In this document: positions 7,509 to 16,082 of the stretch, one piece after another
Numbering within the stretch: the stretch's first letter is position 1
Layout of the letters: every line of letters begins with the position of its first letter
DNA from: UM-FILTER-37-12 sp964344965
GTDB lineage: Bacteria > Patescibacteriota > Patescibacteriia > Magasanikbacterales > UBA922
NCBI GenBank assembly: GCA_964344965.1
Contig: CAYFPJ010000013.1
Span: 1-33,771 of the forward strand
Reading direction: 5' to 3'
Length of the DNA stretch: 33,771 nucleotides
Made by a program: the position numbers and the translations under genes
Notes under the pieces: generated by a model
The model's input: only the letters and a program-made list of their open reading frames with translations
Databases searched by the model: none
What the model was told of the DNA's origin: nothing

Positions 7509-9197
7509 TTATTCTACTACTTCAAAGGTATCTTTTTGAGAATCTATTATTTCTACATGCCCAGCAGCAATCCAGCCAGTGGTAGTAGTGCCTATTTTTA
7601 TTTTGTACCAATTATTGAGCTCACCCATCTCTAACAGTTCAAACTCTCCTCCCCCAGACAATTCCTCTACTATAGAAGAAGCTTCACTTGGGCTTTCTCT
7701 CAGAGGAGGTATACTTCCCTCAATTTCAAGAAGACGAACTCTAGTCCCCTCATCAATCAACACACTGCCAGTAGATGAGACAGTACTAGACACAAAATCT
7801 TCACTTGGCTCAACCTCAATTTCCTCATCTGTGACGAGAGGTATATTTTCCACCATCTTACCTATAGATTCTTTCTGAGTTTGACTACGCTCTACTCTTT
7901 GTTGATCTCTATAAGAGAGAGCCATAATAATAGCTACTATACCGACAGCCAAAATAGCAAAAAGTAAAATTATCTGAATTTTATTGCCCTTTTCTATGGA
8001 TTGAAATACTTGACTAGAATCACTCTTTGGCTGCTGGCTGCCATGTCCGTCACTCAGATCTTTATTTTCTGCACTTTGCACTACAGCAGATGTTTTCTTG
8101 CTATTTTTTCTAGTTTTCTTACTCAAGCCTTTTACTAGAGGGATAGCTGGGTCACTCTTATCCCACCCTGCCTCTACTCCTCGCCAGGCCAAGCCTATCG
8201 CTTCTAGATATTGTATATCTACTTCACCTTGGAGAAGAGTAGAGCTACCAATCCTGGCAGATCTACCAACTGACTGATTCAAATACTCCGCCAATCCAAA
8301 AATTTTGCTACTCCCCCCTACCAGAATTAATTCTGATATCTCGCCGCCAATCTTTTTTTCAAAAAAATCCACCGCACCAACAATATCTACCACCAATTTG
8401 TCTACCACAGGTTGGACCAACTCATGATGTTTGCCATCAGCCAGATTTAGTTGCTTTTTCTGCTCTTCGGCTTCGAGAAAGTCAATTTTATCATTTTCCA
8501 TTATCAAAGTGGTAAGAGCCTCACCGGCCACATGACTGATCTGTGAATACCTAAGACCGAGGCTATCAAAAAAAGAAATATTGGTCGTCCTAGAACCTAT
8601 ATCAATAATAGCTACTGGACTTTTTATTTTTTTAGAAAAGACGCCTCTGAATAAGGCCAAACTCTCGATGTCAAAAGCCTCAATCTGAAAACCCATACTC
8701 TTCAAGAAGGTTTGCCATTCACCTACCACTCTTTTACTAGCTACGACTACCACCACGTCTGTCTTCTTTTTATCGTCAGCACTTTTACTATTTTTATTTT
8801 TAGTCTTATGATCTTTCAAGACCTTGTAAGAAAATATGATATCATCTTCTGGAAGAGGAATTACTCTACTTATCATTCTTGGCAAAGCTTCTTGGATTTT
8901 TTTCTTAGACAGTTCTTGTAATTGAAAAGCATGGGTATAGACTTGGGATTCAGAAAGACCAAAAATCACCCGCTTGCCAACAATTGGATTTGGCTTAGCC
9001 TCAGCAAAAATTTTTTTCAAGATAATTTTCAGTTTATCTTGATCTTTGATTGCACCCCTCTCCACTATACCTGGTTCTAAGACTGCTCGAGCCATAGACA
9101 AAATTTTTGCTTTCTTTACAGTTTTTGATAATTCCACCACCTCTATAGTATGGTCAGCAATATCGAGACCAATAGCAGATTGTTTTATTTCGAACAT
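7509..9197 (-). CDS. pilM: PilM-like actin-fold pilus protein fused to a membrane helix and SH3-like domain
   Basis: The 562-aa product starts like PilM (IGLDIADHTIEVVEL, an actin-type phosphate-1 loop) and has further actin-fold motifs (AIIDIGSRTTNIS; LILVGGSSKIFGL) up to about residue 345. Canonical PilM is about 350 aa, cytoplasmic, and binds the PilN tail. Here about 210 residues follow: a charged linker, one membrane helix (IQIILLFAILAVGIVAIIMAL, near residue 405-425), a Ser/Glu-rich spacer, and an SH3b-like domain at about 490-555 (VRLLEIEGS, WYKIKIG, TTGWI). The topology predicts the SH3 part outside the membrane, where it could touch peptidoglycan. It is the last gene of the pilus operon, 12 bp after the PilX-like gene. 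No pilN, pilO, pilP or pilQ is present. Confidence 0.88.
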   Translation of the reverse strand: MFEIKQSAIGLDIADHTIEVVELSKTVKKAKILSMARAVLEPGIVERGAIKDQDKLKIILKKIFAEAKPNPIVGKRVIFGLSESQVYTHAFQLQELSKKKIQEALPRMISRVIPLPEDDIIFSYKVLKDHKTKNKNSKSADDKKKTDVVVVVASKRVVGEWQTFLKSMGFQIEAFDIESLALFRGVFSKKIKSPVAIIDIGSRTTNISFFDSLGLRYSQISHVAGEALTTLIMENDKIDFLEAEEQKKQLNLADGKHHELVQPVVDKLVVDIVGAVDFFEKKIGGEISELILVGGSSKIFGLAEYLNQSVGRSARIGSSTLLQGEVDIQYLEAIGLAWRGVEAGWDKSDPAIPLVKGLSKKTRKNSKKTSAVVQSAENKDLSDGHGSQQPKSDSSQVFQSIEKGNKIQIILLFAILAVGIVAIIMALSYRDQQRVERSQTQKESIGKMVENIPLVTDEEIEVEPSEDFVSSTVSSTGSVLIDEGTRVRLLEIEGSIPPLRESPSEASSIVEELSGGGEFELLEMGELNNWYKIKIGTTTTGWIAAGHVEIIDSQKDTFEVVE

Positions 9198-9209
9198 ACG
9201 ACTAAAAAA

Positions 9210-9617
9210 CTAAATCTCACTCCAAGAATTGACAGTGATGACTGAACTAGAATCAATATCTACATCCATTTGGATTACTTTATGATAATTTGTAATTGTG
9301 CTTGTCACTGTTATTACTCTATTTATACCGCTACTTTCTACCCCTATTGTACATGATCCATCACCTAGATTCAATGCTCCACCACTATATGAGTCATCCA
9401 ATCTCAGCCTGCGTAACCCTTCCTCAAGACAGCCATCGGCGAGAGATAGAGTCTCTGCTCCCTGACTAGCATCATAGCCCATATCAAGCTCTCCCAGGCT
9501 AAGAAGTGCAGCAGTGAGACCCATAATCAAAGTCCCCACGCCAACAATAACCACAGTCAACAAAGCAGCCACACCATCTCTCTGCATCGATTTTAAATTG
9601 CTAAATAAATCTTTCAT
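9210..9617 (-). CDS. PilX-like minor pilin
   Basis: The 135-aa protein has a short basic N terminus, then RDGVAALLTVVIVG, the hydrophobic entry segment typical of PilX-type minor pilins, in which the usual FTLxE signature is degenerate. Two cysteines (DGCLEEGL, GSCTIG) could form a disulfide. It follows the PilW-like gene by 13 bp. Minor pilins of this group prime pilus assembly. The placement after FimT-, PilV- and PilW-like genes matches the minor-pilin order known from Pseudomonas, which supports the PilX assignment more strongly than sequence alone. Confidence 0.78.
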   Translation of the reverse strand: MKDLFSNLKSMQRDGVAALLTVVIVGVGTLIMGLTAALLSLGELDMGYDASQGAETLSLADGCLEEGLRRLRLDDSYSGGALNLGDGSCTIGVESSGINRVITVTSTITNYHKVIQMDVDIDSSSVITVNSWSEI

Positions 9618-9630
9618 AGGTAGAGAAAAG

Positions 9631-10164
9631 TTACTGTCTCAGAGAAACAGAGCTGCTGACAGATTGTGAGTAGCCGAACTCGACGTCATCATCAGGATTA
9701 TCATAAATAATTGTCATGTTCAGTCCTATATTTTCACGAGTACTAGAAGCCGTCATGTCTACAAATACCAAATTACTAACCTGTACTTCATCAGTGGTGA
9801 TAGTGGTCGAAGCAGAAGCACCTTCCTTTATCTGGAGCACACCATCATCACTATCAAGACCAATAATAGTGGGGTTAGCTGCTGCAGAAGACATCGCCAA
9901 AGACAGGTAACCTGGATCACTTCCAAATACTGAACTAGCATTTACACCAGTCGCAGCTCTCACTCTCTCGCTAATAATACCTCCTGCCACACGCACATTG
10001 GCCTGCACTTCTTGAGCGACATAGGCTTTATTCCTAGAATTAGTAATTGATAGCCCAAAACTTACAAAAGTTGCCACCACCCCACCAATGATAGCAACAT
10101 AAATTATAGTCTCAATAAGGGTAAATCCAGACCTACTATTTTTTATTTTAAAAATATCTTTCAT
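9631..10164 (-). CDS. PilW-like minor pilin (type IV prepilin)
   Basis: The 177-aa product carries a class III prepilin signal, SRSGFTLIETIIYVAIIGG, with Gly-1 and Glu+5 intact, followed by a hydrophobic helix and a beta-rich domain of about 140 aa. The ATG at 10164 is preferred over a GTG at 10170 because it yields MKDIFK, matching the MKDLF start of the next gene. With the GTG, the gene would overlap the upstream stop by 4 bp. Either way it is translationally coupled to the giant pilin gene. A prepilin peptidase to process it is not encoded in the window. Confidence 0.85.
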   Translation of the reverse strand: MKDIFKIKNSRSGFTLIETIIYVAIIGGVVATFVSFGLSITNSRNKAYVAQEVQANVRVAGGIISERVRAATGVNASSVFGSDPGYLSLAMSSAAANPTIIGLDSDDGVLQIKEGASASTTITTDEVQVSNLVFVDMTASSTRENIGLNMTIIYDNPDDDVEFGYSQSVSSSVSLRQ

Positions 10165-10166
10165 AA

Positions 10167-13100
10167 TCACTTATAATCTACCTTTACTTCTGTCAAAATA
10201 GGAGTATCGTCCCCGTCACTACTAAACTCTACTCTATACTGCAACCACTGGTTCCAATTTAAATCAGAAGAAATAAGATTGTTGGTCGGGGCTGTGAAAA
10301 AACTACCAGACCCGCTCGACCCATACCAATCCGTCCAAGTCCCTGGTGATCCTGAATCATCTGGAGCACTACGAATCTGAAACTTGATATCTGATCCAGC
10401 AGGCAATGTCTCATCCCACTCTATCACTTGCACTGGGGACGCATCCCCCGTGTCAAAGGCTGAAGAAGTCGCAGATCCGCTCAGTTCGTATAGTGAGCTT
10501 TGGTCAAAATGCAAAATTGTTCCACTTCGTCCCACGGCCCAGGCGTCGATAGTTGTGACAGCTTCTACGTCATAGATAGTCTGATTCGTAGGTATACCTT
10601 CGCTAGACCAACTTGATCCATCCCAACGCCTTGCCTCATTTGTCGTACCTAAACTCCATCCTGTGCTAGCGTCTGCCAGGACAACAGCTTCCCAATCATC
10701 ACCCACATCACTATGCTCACTCCAACTAGAACCATTATAACGCCATATTTTCCCACTCTCACCAACAGCCCAACCGTCACTGGTACTAACCATGTGGACA
10801 CCCATTATATCTTCACCTCCCTGATCAGAATCTGAACTCCAACTAGAGCCATCATAATATAAAATTTTACCAGAATCCCCCACTGCCCATCCTGTTCCGC
10901 CATCAAACATATAAATATCATTGATATCATCAGAAACAGGTCCTACAAATTCTGTCCAAGCACTGCCATCATACTCGGCCATATTATTACTACTATTACC
11001 GCCAGCAAAACCTTTGCTAGCTGAGACCATACTGATGGTATTCCATGCCTCATTGCTTGTGTCTGTGTGGACACTCCAGCTCGAACCATTGTAACGAAGG
11101 ATCACACCAGATCTGCCGATTGCCCAACCATCTGATGCAGATATCATGTCTATTCCATATAGATCTTCCCCAGTTGGAGAAGCGACACTAGTCCAAGTAC
11201 TCCCATTATAATGAATGATCACACCATCATTACCCACTGCCCATATATCACTAGCAGAGACCGGATCTACCCCTCGCAAATTCTCTCCTGTCGGAGCATT
11301 ATAGATAATAGTTATATCATCTAATTGTGGTGTCTGGTTAGGATCAGTTGGTCTAGTAAACGTCAAACGATATTGGATATACCTTGAATCTGAAGACGAT
11401 ATATCTTCCCCAGTCTCGTCTGTCAATTCACTACTCCAATTACTCCACGAGACGTCCGGACTTGCCGTATCGCCACTTCTCGTAGAAACTGTAATCTCTC
11501 CTCCTGATGGTAATGTTTCTGTCCAGAACACACTTTCCCAATCATTACTCCCTGATCCCCCATCGATAACGCTCGATACAAAAGTACCAGACGCTTCATA
11601 AGCCACTCCATACTCAAAAATCTCACCACTATCTCCAACTACAAATCCTGATGTGGTATCAATCATTCCAATCTCATTCCAATCTTCTGTGCCGGTATCA
11701 GTATGAATAGACCAACTTGTGCCATTGTAGTGGAGGACCACTCCATTTTCTCCTGTGGCCCAGATGTCATTGGCAGATATGACGTGGATGCCGTTGAGTG
11801 TCTCACTGGTTGGAGTACTTATAGAATCATCCCAACTCGTGCCGTTGTAGTGGGCAATGTCACCACCACGGCCTACAGCCCAAATGTCTGAGGCGCTGAC
11901 CACACCCAGGTCATACCAGTGTGTAGCTCCTGTATCTACAAAGAGAGACCAACTTGGATTTGTCCCATATTCAAAAATCTCACCACTATCTCCAACTACA
12001 AATCCTGATGTGGTATCAATCATTCCAATCTCATTCCAATCTTCTGTGCCGGTATCAGTATGAATAGACCAACTTGTGCCATTGTAGTGGAGGACCACTC
12101 CATTTTCTCCTGTGGCCCAGATGTCATTGGCAGATATGACGTGGATGCCGTTGAGTGTCTCACTGGTTGGAGTACTTATAGAATCATCCCAACTCGTGCC
12201 GTTGTAGTGGGCAATGTCACCACCACGGCCTACAGCCCAAATGTCTGAGGCGCTTACAATTCCTAGGTCGTACCAATTTGTTCCACCTGTATCTACAGAC
12301 AAACTCCAACTAGAACCATTATAGTTCCAAATTCTTCCAGTATGACCCACAGCCCAGACATCAGTAGCGGATACAGCTTCGACGGCATAGATATTTTTAC
12401 TACTAGGTACAGTCTCATTACTCCAACTCGTCCCATTATACTCTGCCACCTCTCCATTGTCAGCCACAGCCCATCCTTGTGAGGCACTGATCATGTCAAT
12501 ATCATTCCAGTCGTAATTATCTACATCTGTATCTTCACTCCAACTGGTTCCGTTGTAATTGTAGATATATCCATTCTCTGTCACTGCCCACACGTCTGAT
12601 GCGGACACAGCGTCTACAGCATTGAAGTCTCTACTGTTCCCAAAGTCGACAAACTCTGTCCAGTTTGTTCCGTCGTATTGAAAAATTTCTCCGTCGTGGG
12701 CAACAGCCCAGGCATCGTCGGATGAGACAACGGCAATGTCGAAAAAATTCTCACTACTATCACCGCTGTTGGTGTGCTCACCCCAGGCCAGGTCGTCACT
12801 GTAGTTCCAAATTCTTCCAGTATGACCCACAGCCCAGACATCAGTAGCGGATACAGCTTCGACGGCATAGATATTTTTACTACTAGGTACAGTCTCATTA
12901 CTCCAACTCGTCCCATTATACTCTGCCACCTCTCCATTGTCAGCCACAGCCCATCCTTGTGAGGCACTGATCATGTCAATATCATTCCAGTCGTAATTAT
13001 CTACATCTGTATCTTCACTCCAACTGGTTCCGTTGTAATTGTAGATATATCCATTCTCTGTCACTGCCCACACGTCTGATGCGGACACAGCGTCTACAGC

Positions 13101-14006
13101 ATTGAAGTCTCTACTGTTCCCAAAGTCGACAAACTCTGTCCAGTTTGTTCCGTCGTATTGAAAAATTTCTCCGTCGTGGGCAACAGCCCAGGCATCGTCG
13201 GATGAGACAACGGCAATGTCGAAAAAATTCTCACTACTATCACCGCTGTTGGTGTGTGCGGCCCACTGAGTACTTTGATCGAGAACAACGTTAGCATTAT
13301 CACCAGTGCCAGCCCGGGTAGTACTCACAAATGTACCAGCATCAAAATCAACATCATCCGTGTGAGTAACCAAAGTCCCACCAGCATTTTTCCAAGTTCC
13401 AGTCGCCGCTTCAGCCAAAACTAGTTGACCACTGGTGGAATGATCTACATTAGCCCCGGCATCATATTGGTCATTATTAGACCAGATAGCCTGACCAATG
13501 CCTCCACTCCAGTCTGTCTGAATCCATTTGTTAGAATCCCAATTAGTTAGATAAGTAAATAATTCTACCGTATTGGTCACTCCACTTCTCGGCGACCAGC
13601 TGACCTCTACCGTAGCCAACTTAGACTGGACGTCTGTATAACTTCCAGGGCAATCTACGATCTCATCAGAACCATTTCGACACACATCCGAAAAATAAAT
13701 AGTACGAGTATATTTACCAATTGTCTCTGTAGTACCCTCACCATCAAATACCCACTGATTATTATTTCTAGATACCGAACTAGTAGTATAGATATTTGTA
13801 TTCCAAGCATTATCACGAATTGAACGCACAGCCTCGATCCCTTCCTGAGCCAGAGCCTGCGCTTCAGTATGCTCACCACCCTGAGAAAGCGCACCAATGT
13901 TCCCCACAGCCAAAGATGTTATAGTAGCTGCAATCAAAGAAAAAATAGCAAGAGCCAATATTATCTCCAGCATGCTTTGCCCCTTCTTTTCCAAAAAATA
14001 ATTCAT
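10167..14006 (-). CDS. Giant PilV-like prepilin with 21 propeller-type repeats (candidate pilus-tip adhesin)
   Basis: The 1279-aa protein starts with a type IV prepilin signal (KKGQSMLEIILALAIFSL, Glu+5 present), so it should enter the pilus like a minor pilin. About 250 residues of pilin and linker sequence follow. Then come 21 repeats of about 40 aa with the pattern VSASDxWAVGxxGxIxxYNGTSWS: fourteen, a beta-sandwich-like domain (about 110 aa, with IDGGSGSNDWESVFW), seven more repeats, and a second copy of the beta-type domain at the C terminus. The pattern suggests beta-propellers. PilV of Pseudomonas is about 185 aa, so this is hugely enlarged. It occupies the pilV position, and no PilY1 is seen nearby. 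Repeats 1-4/5-8 and 9-11/12-14 come from exact DNA duplications. Confidence 0.88.
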   Translation of the reverse strand: MNYFLEKKGQSMLEIILALAIFSLIAATITSLAVGNIGALSQGGEHTEAQALAQEGIEAVRSIRDNAWNTNIYTTSSVSRNNNQWVFDGEGTTETIGKYTRTIYFSDVCRNGSDEIVDCPGSYTDVQSKLATVEVSWSPRSGVTNTVELFTYLTNWDSNKWIQTDWSGGIGQAIWSNNDQYDAGANVDHSTSGQLVLAEAATGTWKNAGGTLVTHTDDVDFDAGTFVSTTRAGTGDNANVVLDQSTQWAAHTNSGDSSENFFDIAVVSSDDAWAVAHDGEIFQYDGTNWTEFVDFGNSRDFNAVDAVSASDVWAVTENGYIYNYNGTSWSEDTDVDNYDWNDIDMISASQGWAVADNGEVAEYNGTSWSNETVPSSKNIYAVEAVSATDVWAVGHTGRIWNYSDDLAWGEHTNSGDSSENFFDIAVVSSDDAWAVAHDGEIFQYDGTNWTEFVDFGNSRDFNAVDAVSASDVWAVTENGYIYNYNGTSWSEDTDVDNYDWNDIDMISASQGWAVADNGEVAEYNGTSWSNETVPSSKNIYAVEAVSATDVWAVGHTGRIWNYNGSSWSLSVDTGGTNWYDLGIVSASDIWAVGRGGDIAHYNGTSWDDSISTPTSETLNGIHVISANDIWATGENGVVLHYNGTSWSIHTDTGTEDWNEIGMIDTTSGFVVGDSGEIFEYGTNPSWSLFVDTGATHWYDLGVVSASDIWAVGRGGDIAHYNGTSWDDSISTPTSETLNGIHVISANDIWATGENGVVLHYNGTSWSIHTDTGTEDWNEIGMIDTTSGFVVGDSGEIFEYGVAYEASGTFVSSVIDGGSGSNDWESVFWTETLPSGGEITVSTRSGDTASPDVSWSNWSSELTDETGEDISSSDSRYIQYRLTFTRPTDPNQTPQLDDITIIYNAPTGENLRGVDPVSASDIWAVGNDGVIIHYNGSTWTSVASPTGEDLYGIDMISASDGWAIGRSGVILRYNGSSWSVHTDTSNEAWNTISMVSASKGFAGGNSSNNMAEYDGSAWTEFVGPVSDDINDIYMFDGGTGWAVGDSGKILYYDGSSWSSDSDQGGEDIMGVHMVSTSDGWAVGESGKIWRYNGSSWSEHSDVGDDWEAVVLADASTGWSLGTTNEARRWDGSSWSSEGIPTNQTIYDVEAVTTIDAWAVGRSGTILHFDQSSLYELSGSATSSAFDTGDASPVQVIEWDETLPAGSDIKFQIRSAPDDSGSPGTWTDWYGSSGSGSFFTAPTNNLISSDLNWNQWLQYRVEFSSDGDDTPILTEVKVDYK
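11614..12254. repeat. Exact tandem duplication inside the giant pilin gene (284-bp identical copies, 357-bp period)
   Basis: Positions 11614-11897 and 11971-12254 read identically by eye. The period is 357 bp, exactly 119 codons, so the frame is kept. The unit encodes three propeller repeats (9-11 and 12-14 of the protein). The 73 bp between the identical blocks are diverged homologous sequence. Confidence 0.93.
12322..13256. repeat. Exact tandem duplication inside the giant pilin gene (455-bp identical copies, 480-bp period)
   Basis: Positions 12322-12776 and 12802-13256 read identically by eye. The period is 480 bp, exactly 160 codons. The unit encodes four propeller repeats (1-4 and 5-8 of the protein). 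Perfect identity, including third codon positions, means the event is very recent or the copies are being homogenised. Confidence 0.94.
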
Positions 14007-14086
14007 AATAAACTACTCCGGCAACTAGCTGTCGAAGTCAAAATTATTATCTTCTCAAGAGCTAATATAGCTAAATGTCAGATCAA

Positions 14087-14554
14087 TCAATTCTCATCAA
14101 CCTTTCCAATGGCATTAATTTCAACCGTACGATTGCCGCTAGACTGATGAGCGAGAGTAACTGTGCCAGTGTTATTTGGCAGTCCTCTACCTTCTGAGAA
14201 ATTTACATCATTGCCAGACAATGTAGTAGTCAGGGAGAGAGGTTCGTCAAGTACTGTGGGCTGATCATAATTGCTATCCCTGGTACCATAAGAAGTTCCT
14301 TGATACAAAACCACCCTATCCTGTGATCCAGAATTAATTTCAAAATAGACCCCATGAGCCGAACCATTGTACCGCACGATGCTTAGTTGTCTGGCTATCC
14401 TTAATTTTTGAGCAATCAAAGCAGAATTATCATTCAATTGTGACGATACTTGAAAATTACTATAAATTGGCAAGGCAGCTACAGCCAGAACAACTGTAAT
14501 AGAAAGGACTATCAATAATTCCACTATTGTAAAGCCTCCTCTTTTTTGTAACAT
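14087..14554 (-). CDS. FimT/GspH-like minor pilin (type IV prepilin)
   Basis: The 155-aa product begins MLQKRGGFTIVELLIVLS, a textbook class III prepilin signal with Gly-1/Phe+1/Glu+5, followed by a hydrophobic helix and a GspH/FimT-like head with many beta strands. Upstream in-frame starts at 14605 and 14575 exist. The ATG at 14554 was chosen because GGGGAG lies 6 nt before it and because it leaves the usual short basic leader. It is the first minor pilin after pilC and may also initiate the pseudopilin-like tip complex. It could instead be the major pilin, but the GspH-like head argues against that. Confidence 0.85.
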   Translation of the reverse strand: MLQKRGGFTIVELLIVLSITVVLAVAALPIYSNFQVSSQLNDNSALIAQKLRIARQLSIVRYNGSAHGVYFEINSGSQDRVVLYQGTSYGTRDSNYDQPTVLDEPLSLTTTLSGNDVNFSEGRGLPNNTGTVTLAHQSSGNRTVEINAIGKVDEN

Positions 14555-14560
14555 TTCTAG

Positions 14561-14566
14561 CTCCCC
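14561..14566 (-). promoter_or_regulatory. Ribosome binding site deciding the FimT/GspH-like start
   Basis: GGGGAG on the minus strand lies 6 nt before the ATG at 14554. Two longer in-frame starts lack such a site. Confidence 0.7.
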
Positions 14567-14608
14567 TTTATTCATAATAATATCCAATTTCCAAAACCAG
14601 ATCATTAT

Positions 14609-15712
14609 CTATCTACGCACATTACCTGTAATATTGTAGATAGGAGTAATAATCGATAGCGCCAAAAAGCCAACTACAAGACCAATAAACAAAAGTAACA
14701 CCGGCTCGATGGCAGTAGACAAAGCTTTGGTAGAATTGTCTACTTCAAGCTCATAGAAATGAGCTAGATACAATAAAGTCTCATCGACTCTCCCTGACTC
14801 TTCACCAACACGAACCATCCTCACAGGCATGATCGGAAACAATCTGCTGTACCTTTCCATATTGCTGGACAAAGTAGTACCTTTGCCCACACTATTGGCA
14901 ATGGATTTTGTAGCTCCTTGGAAATAATGATTGTCAACTGTATTACCAGTAATGGCCACAGCCTCATCTACATTGAGACCACTCTTGAGAAGAGTGCCTA
15001 GAGTCCTAGAGAAGCGAGCAAGATTGGCACTTCTGGTTATATTTTTTACAATCGGAAAATGTAAGAGGAACCAATGGGTAATCGGATTCATAAATCTCTG
15101 TTTTAGCAACCATACCAAAAAAATAACCCCACCAATTATACCCAAAAACAACTCTGTACCATGACTCTCAACAAAAGCAGAAAAGCTTATCAAAGCTCTG
15201 GTGGTGAACGGCAATTCCATTTTCAAACCGGTAAAAAGTGGAGTAATTTTTGGCAGCACGACAAAAGACAATACCATTCCTAGCACAAAGGAGGCAGTCA
15301 AGACCACTACTGGGTACAGCATGGCACCCTTTATCTTTGACACCAATTCCTTTTCCTTAGCCAGCTGCTCAGCCACATGTGACAAGTTTTCTTCCAAAGT
15401 GCCAGATGTCTCTCCAGCCCGCACCGCATTAATAAACAAACCAGAAAAGGTCTTGGGGTGTCTGGCCAGAGCGCTAGAAAATGAATTTCCAGATTCCACT
15501 GATTTCAAGACTTTTTTCAATACTTTTTTCATTTTCCCCCTATTTGACTCGACACCTATTGTCAGGGCATCTGTGATAGTCAAGCCAGACTTGAGCATAA
15601 CAGACAAATGCTCAGCAAAAAGTGACCTCGCTGTAAGGGATACTTTACCAAAAGAAATATCTGCTTGCAGAATATTTTTTTTCGGTTTGGTTGAAATAAG
15701 TTTTCCTCCCAT
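14609..15712 (-). CDS. pilC: Type IV pilus inner-membrane platform protein PilC
   Basis: The 367-aa protein has two T2SSF (GspF/PilC) domains, at about residues 28-150 and 230-350. Each carries the typical G-E-x-S-G turn (RAGETSGTLEENL and RVGEESGRVDETL). Three membrane segments are visible (about 142-162, 192-212 and 335-360). PilC is the rotor-like platform on which PilB acts to insert pilins. Length and layout are close to typical PilC (about 400 aa, slightly short at the N terminus). It is the first gene of the pilus operon, with an extended -10 (TGTTATACT) 21 nt upstream. The next gene starts 54 bp after its stop. Confidence 0.94.
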   Translation of the reverse strand: MGGKLISTKPKKNILQADISFGKVSLTARSLFAEHLSVMLKSGLTITDALTIGVESNRGKMKKVLKKVLKSVESGNSFSSALARHPKTFSGLFINAVRAGETSGTLEENLSHVAEQLAKEKELVSKIKGAMLYPVVVLTASFVLGMVLSFVVLPKITPLFTGLKMELPFTTRALISFSAFVESHGTELFLGIIGGVIFLVWLLKQRFMNPITHWFLLHFPIVKNITRSANLARFSRTLGTLLKSGLNVDEAVAITGNTVDNHYFQGATKSIANSVGKGTTLSSNMERYSRLFPIMPVRMVRVGEESGRVDETLLYLAHFYELEVDNSTKALSTAIEPVLLLFIGLVVGFLALSIITPIYNITGNVRR

Positions 15713-15733
15713 AAATTTTATAAATTCCTTTTA

Positions 15734-15742
15734 AGTATAACA
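15734..15742 (-). promoter_or_regulatory. Extended -10 promoter of the pilus operon (pilC)
   Basis: The minus strand reads TGT-TATACT, 21 nt before the pilC ATG. The same hexamer and TGn extension precede pilB, suggesting that the same sigma factor and promoter type serve both pilus loci. No -35 is evident. Confidence 0.5.
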
Positions 15743-16017
15743 TAAAATAGACCTACCTGCACTTGATAAAATATCTACTACACACAAACAACAAGATACG
15801 AAAAATCACAAATTATAATTCACTTATCATGTCGACAAATATTTTAATTAATTTTTAATTACTCCAATTGATAATTATAGGCATAATCATCATAAAGATG
15901 CCCTAACAAAAAAGTGGATAACCTCATATACATGATTCGAACAACAATGTATACTTACCCAAGTGCTCATTTATTGTTCAATAGAATTGAAGAACAATCA
16001 GCCACAGAAATATTTAT

Positions 16018-16043
16018 CCTGCGTAGCCGTAGGCGAAACGGGG
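16018..16043. repeat. Bulged REP-like hairpin
   Basis: CGT-a-GCC and GGC-gaa-ACG can pair around GTA, with flanking CC and GG. It is followed by GGGGTTTAA, resembling the tails of the other extragenic hairpins. GC-richer than the surrounding AT-rich gap. Confidence 0.35.
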
Positions 16044-16082
16044 TTTAATTTTTAAATAAAAAAACATATGGAGGAAAAACCA

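Larger units (their letters stand above)
15713..16082. other. Divergent intergenic region between pilC and the 16.1-kb membrane protein gene
   Basis: The region holds the pilC extended -10 on the minus strand (15734-15742, TGTTATACT). At 15973-15998 nested inverted repeats (ATTGTTC/GAACAAT, or alternatively TTCAAT-AGA-ATTGAA) could be a regulator site. A single DnaA-box-like TTATCCACT lies on the minus strand (15913-15921), and a bulged REP-like hairpin at 16018-16043. I see no further gene. Confidence 0.5.

Noticed and set aside
11600..13300. CRISPR-like regular repeats
   Set aside because: The periodicity (about 120 bp, and larger exact blocks) is in-frame protein repeat coding, not short repeats with unique spacers.
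15913..15921. Replication origin near pilC based on TTATCCACT
   Set aside because: It is a single imperfect DnaA box without companions, AT-rich unwinding repeats or a comparable strand switch.
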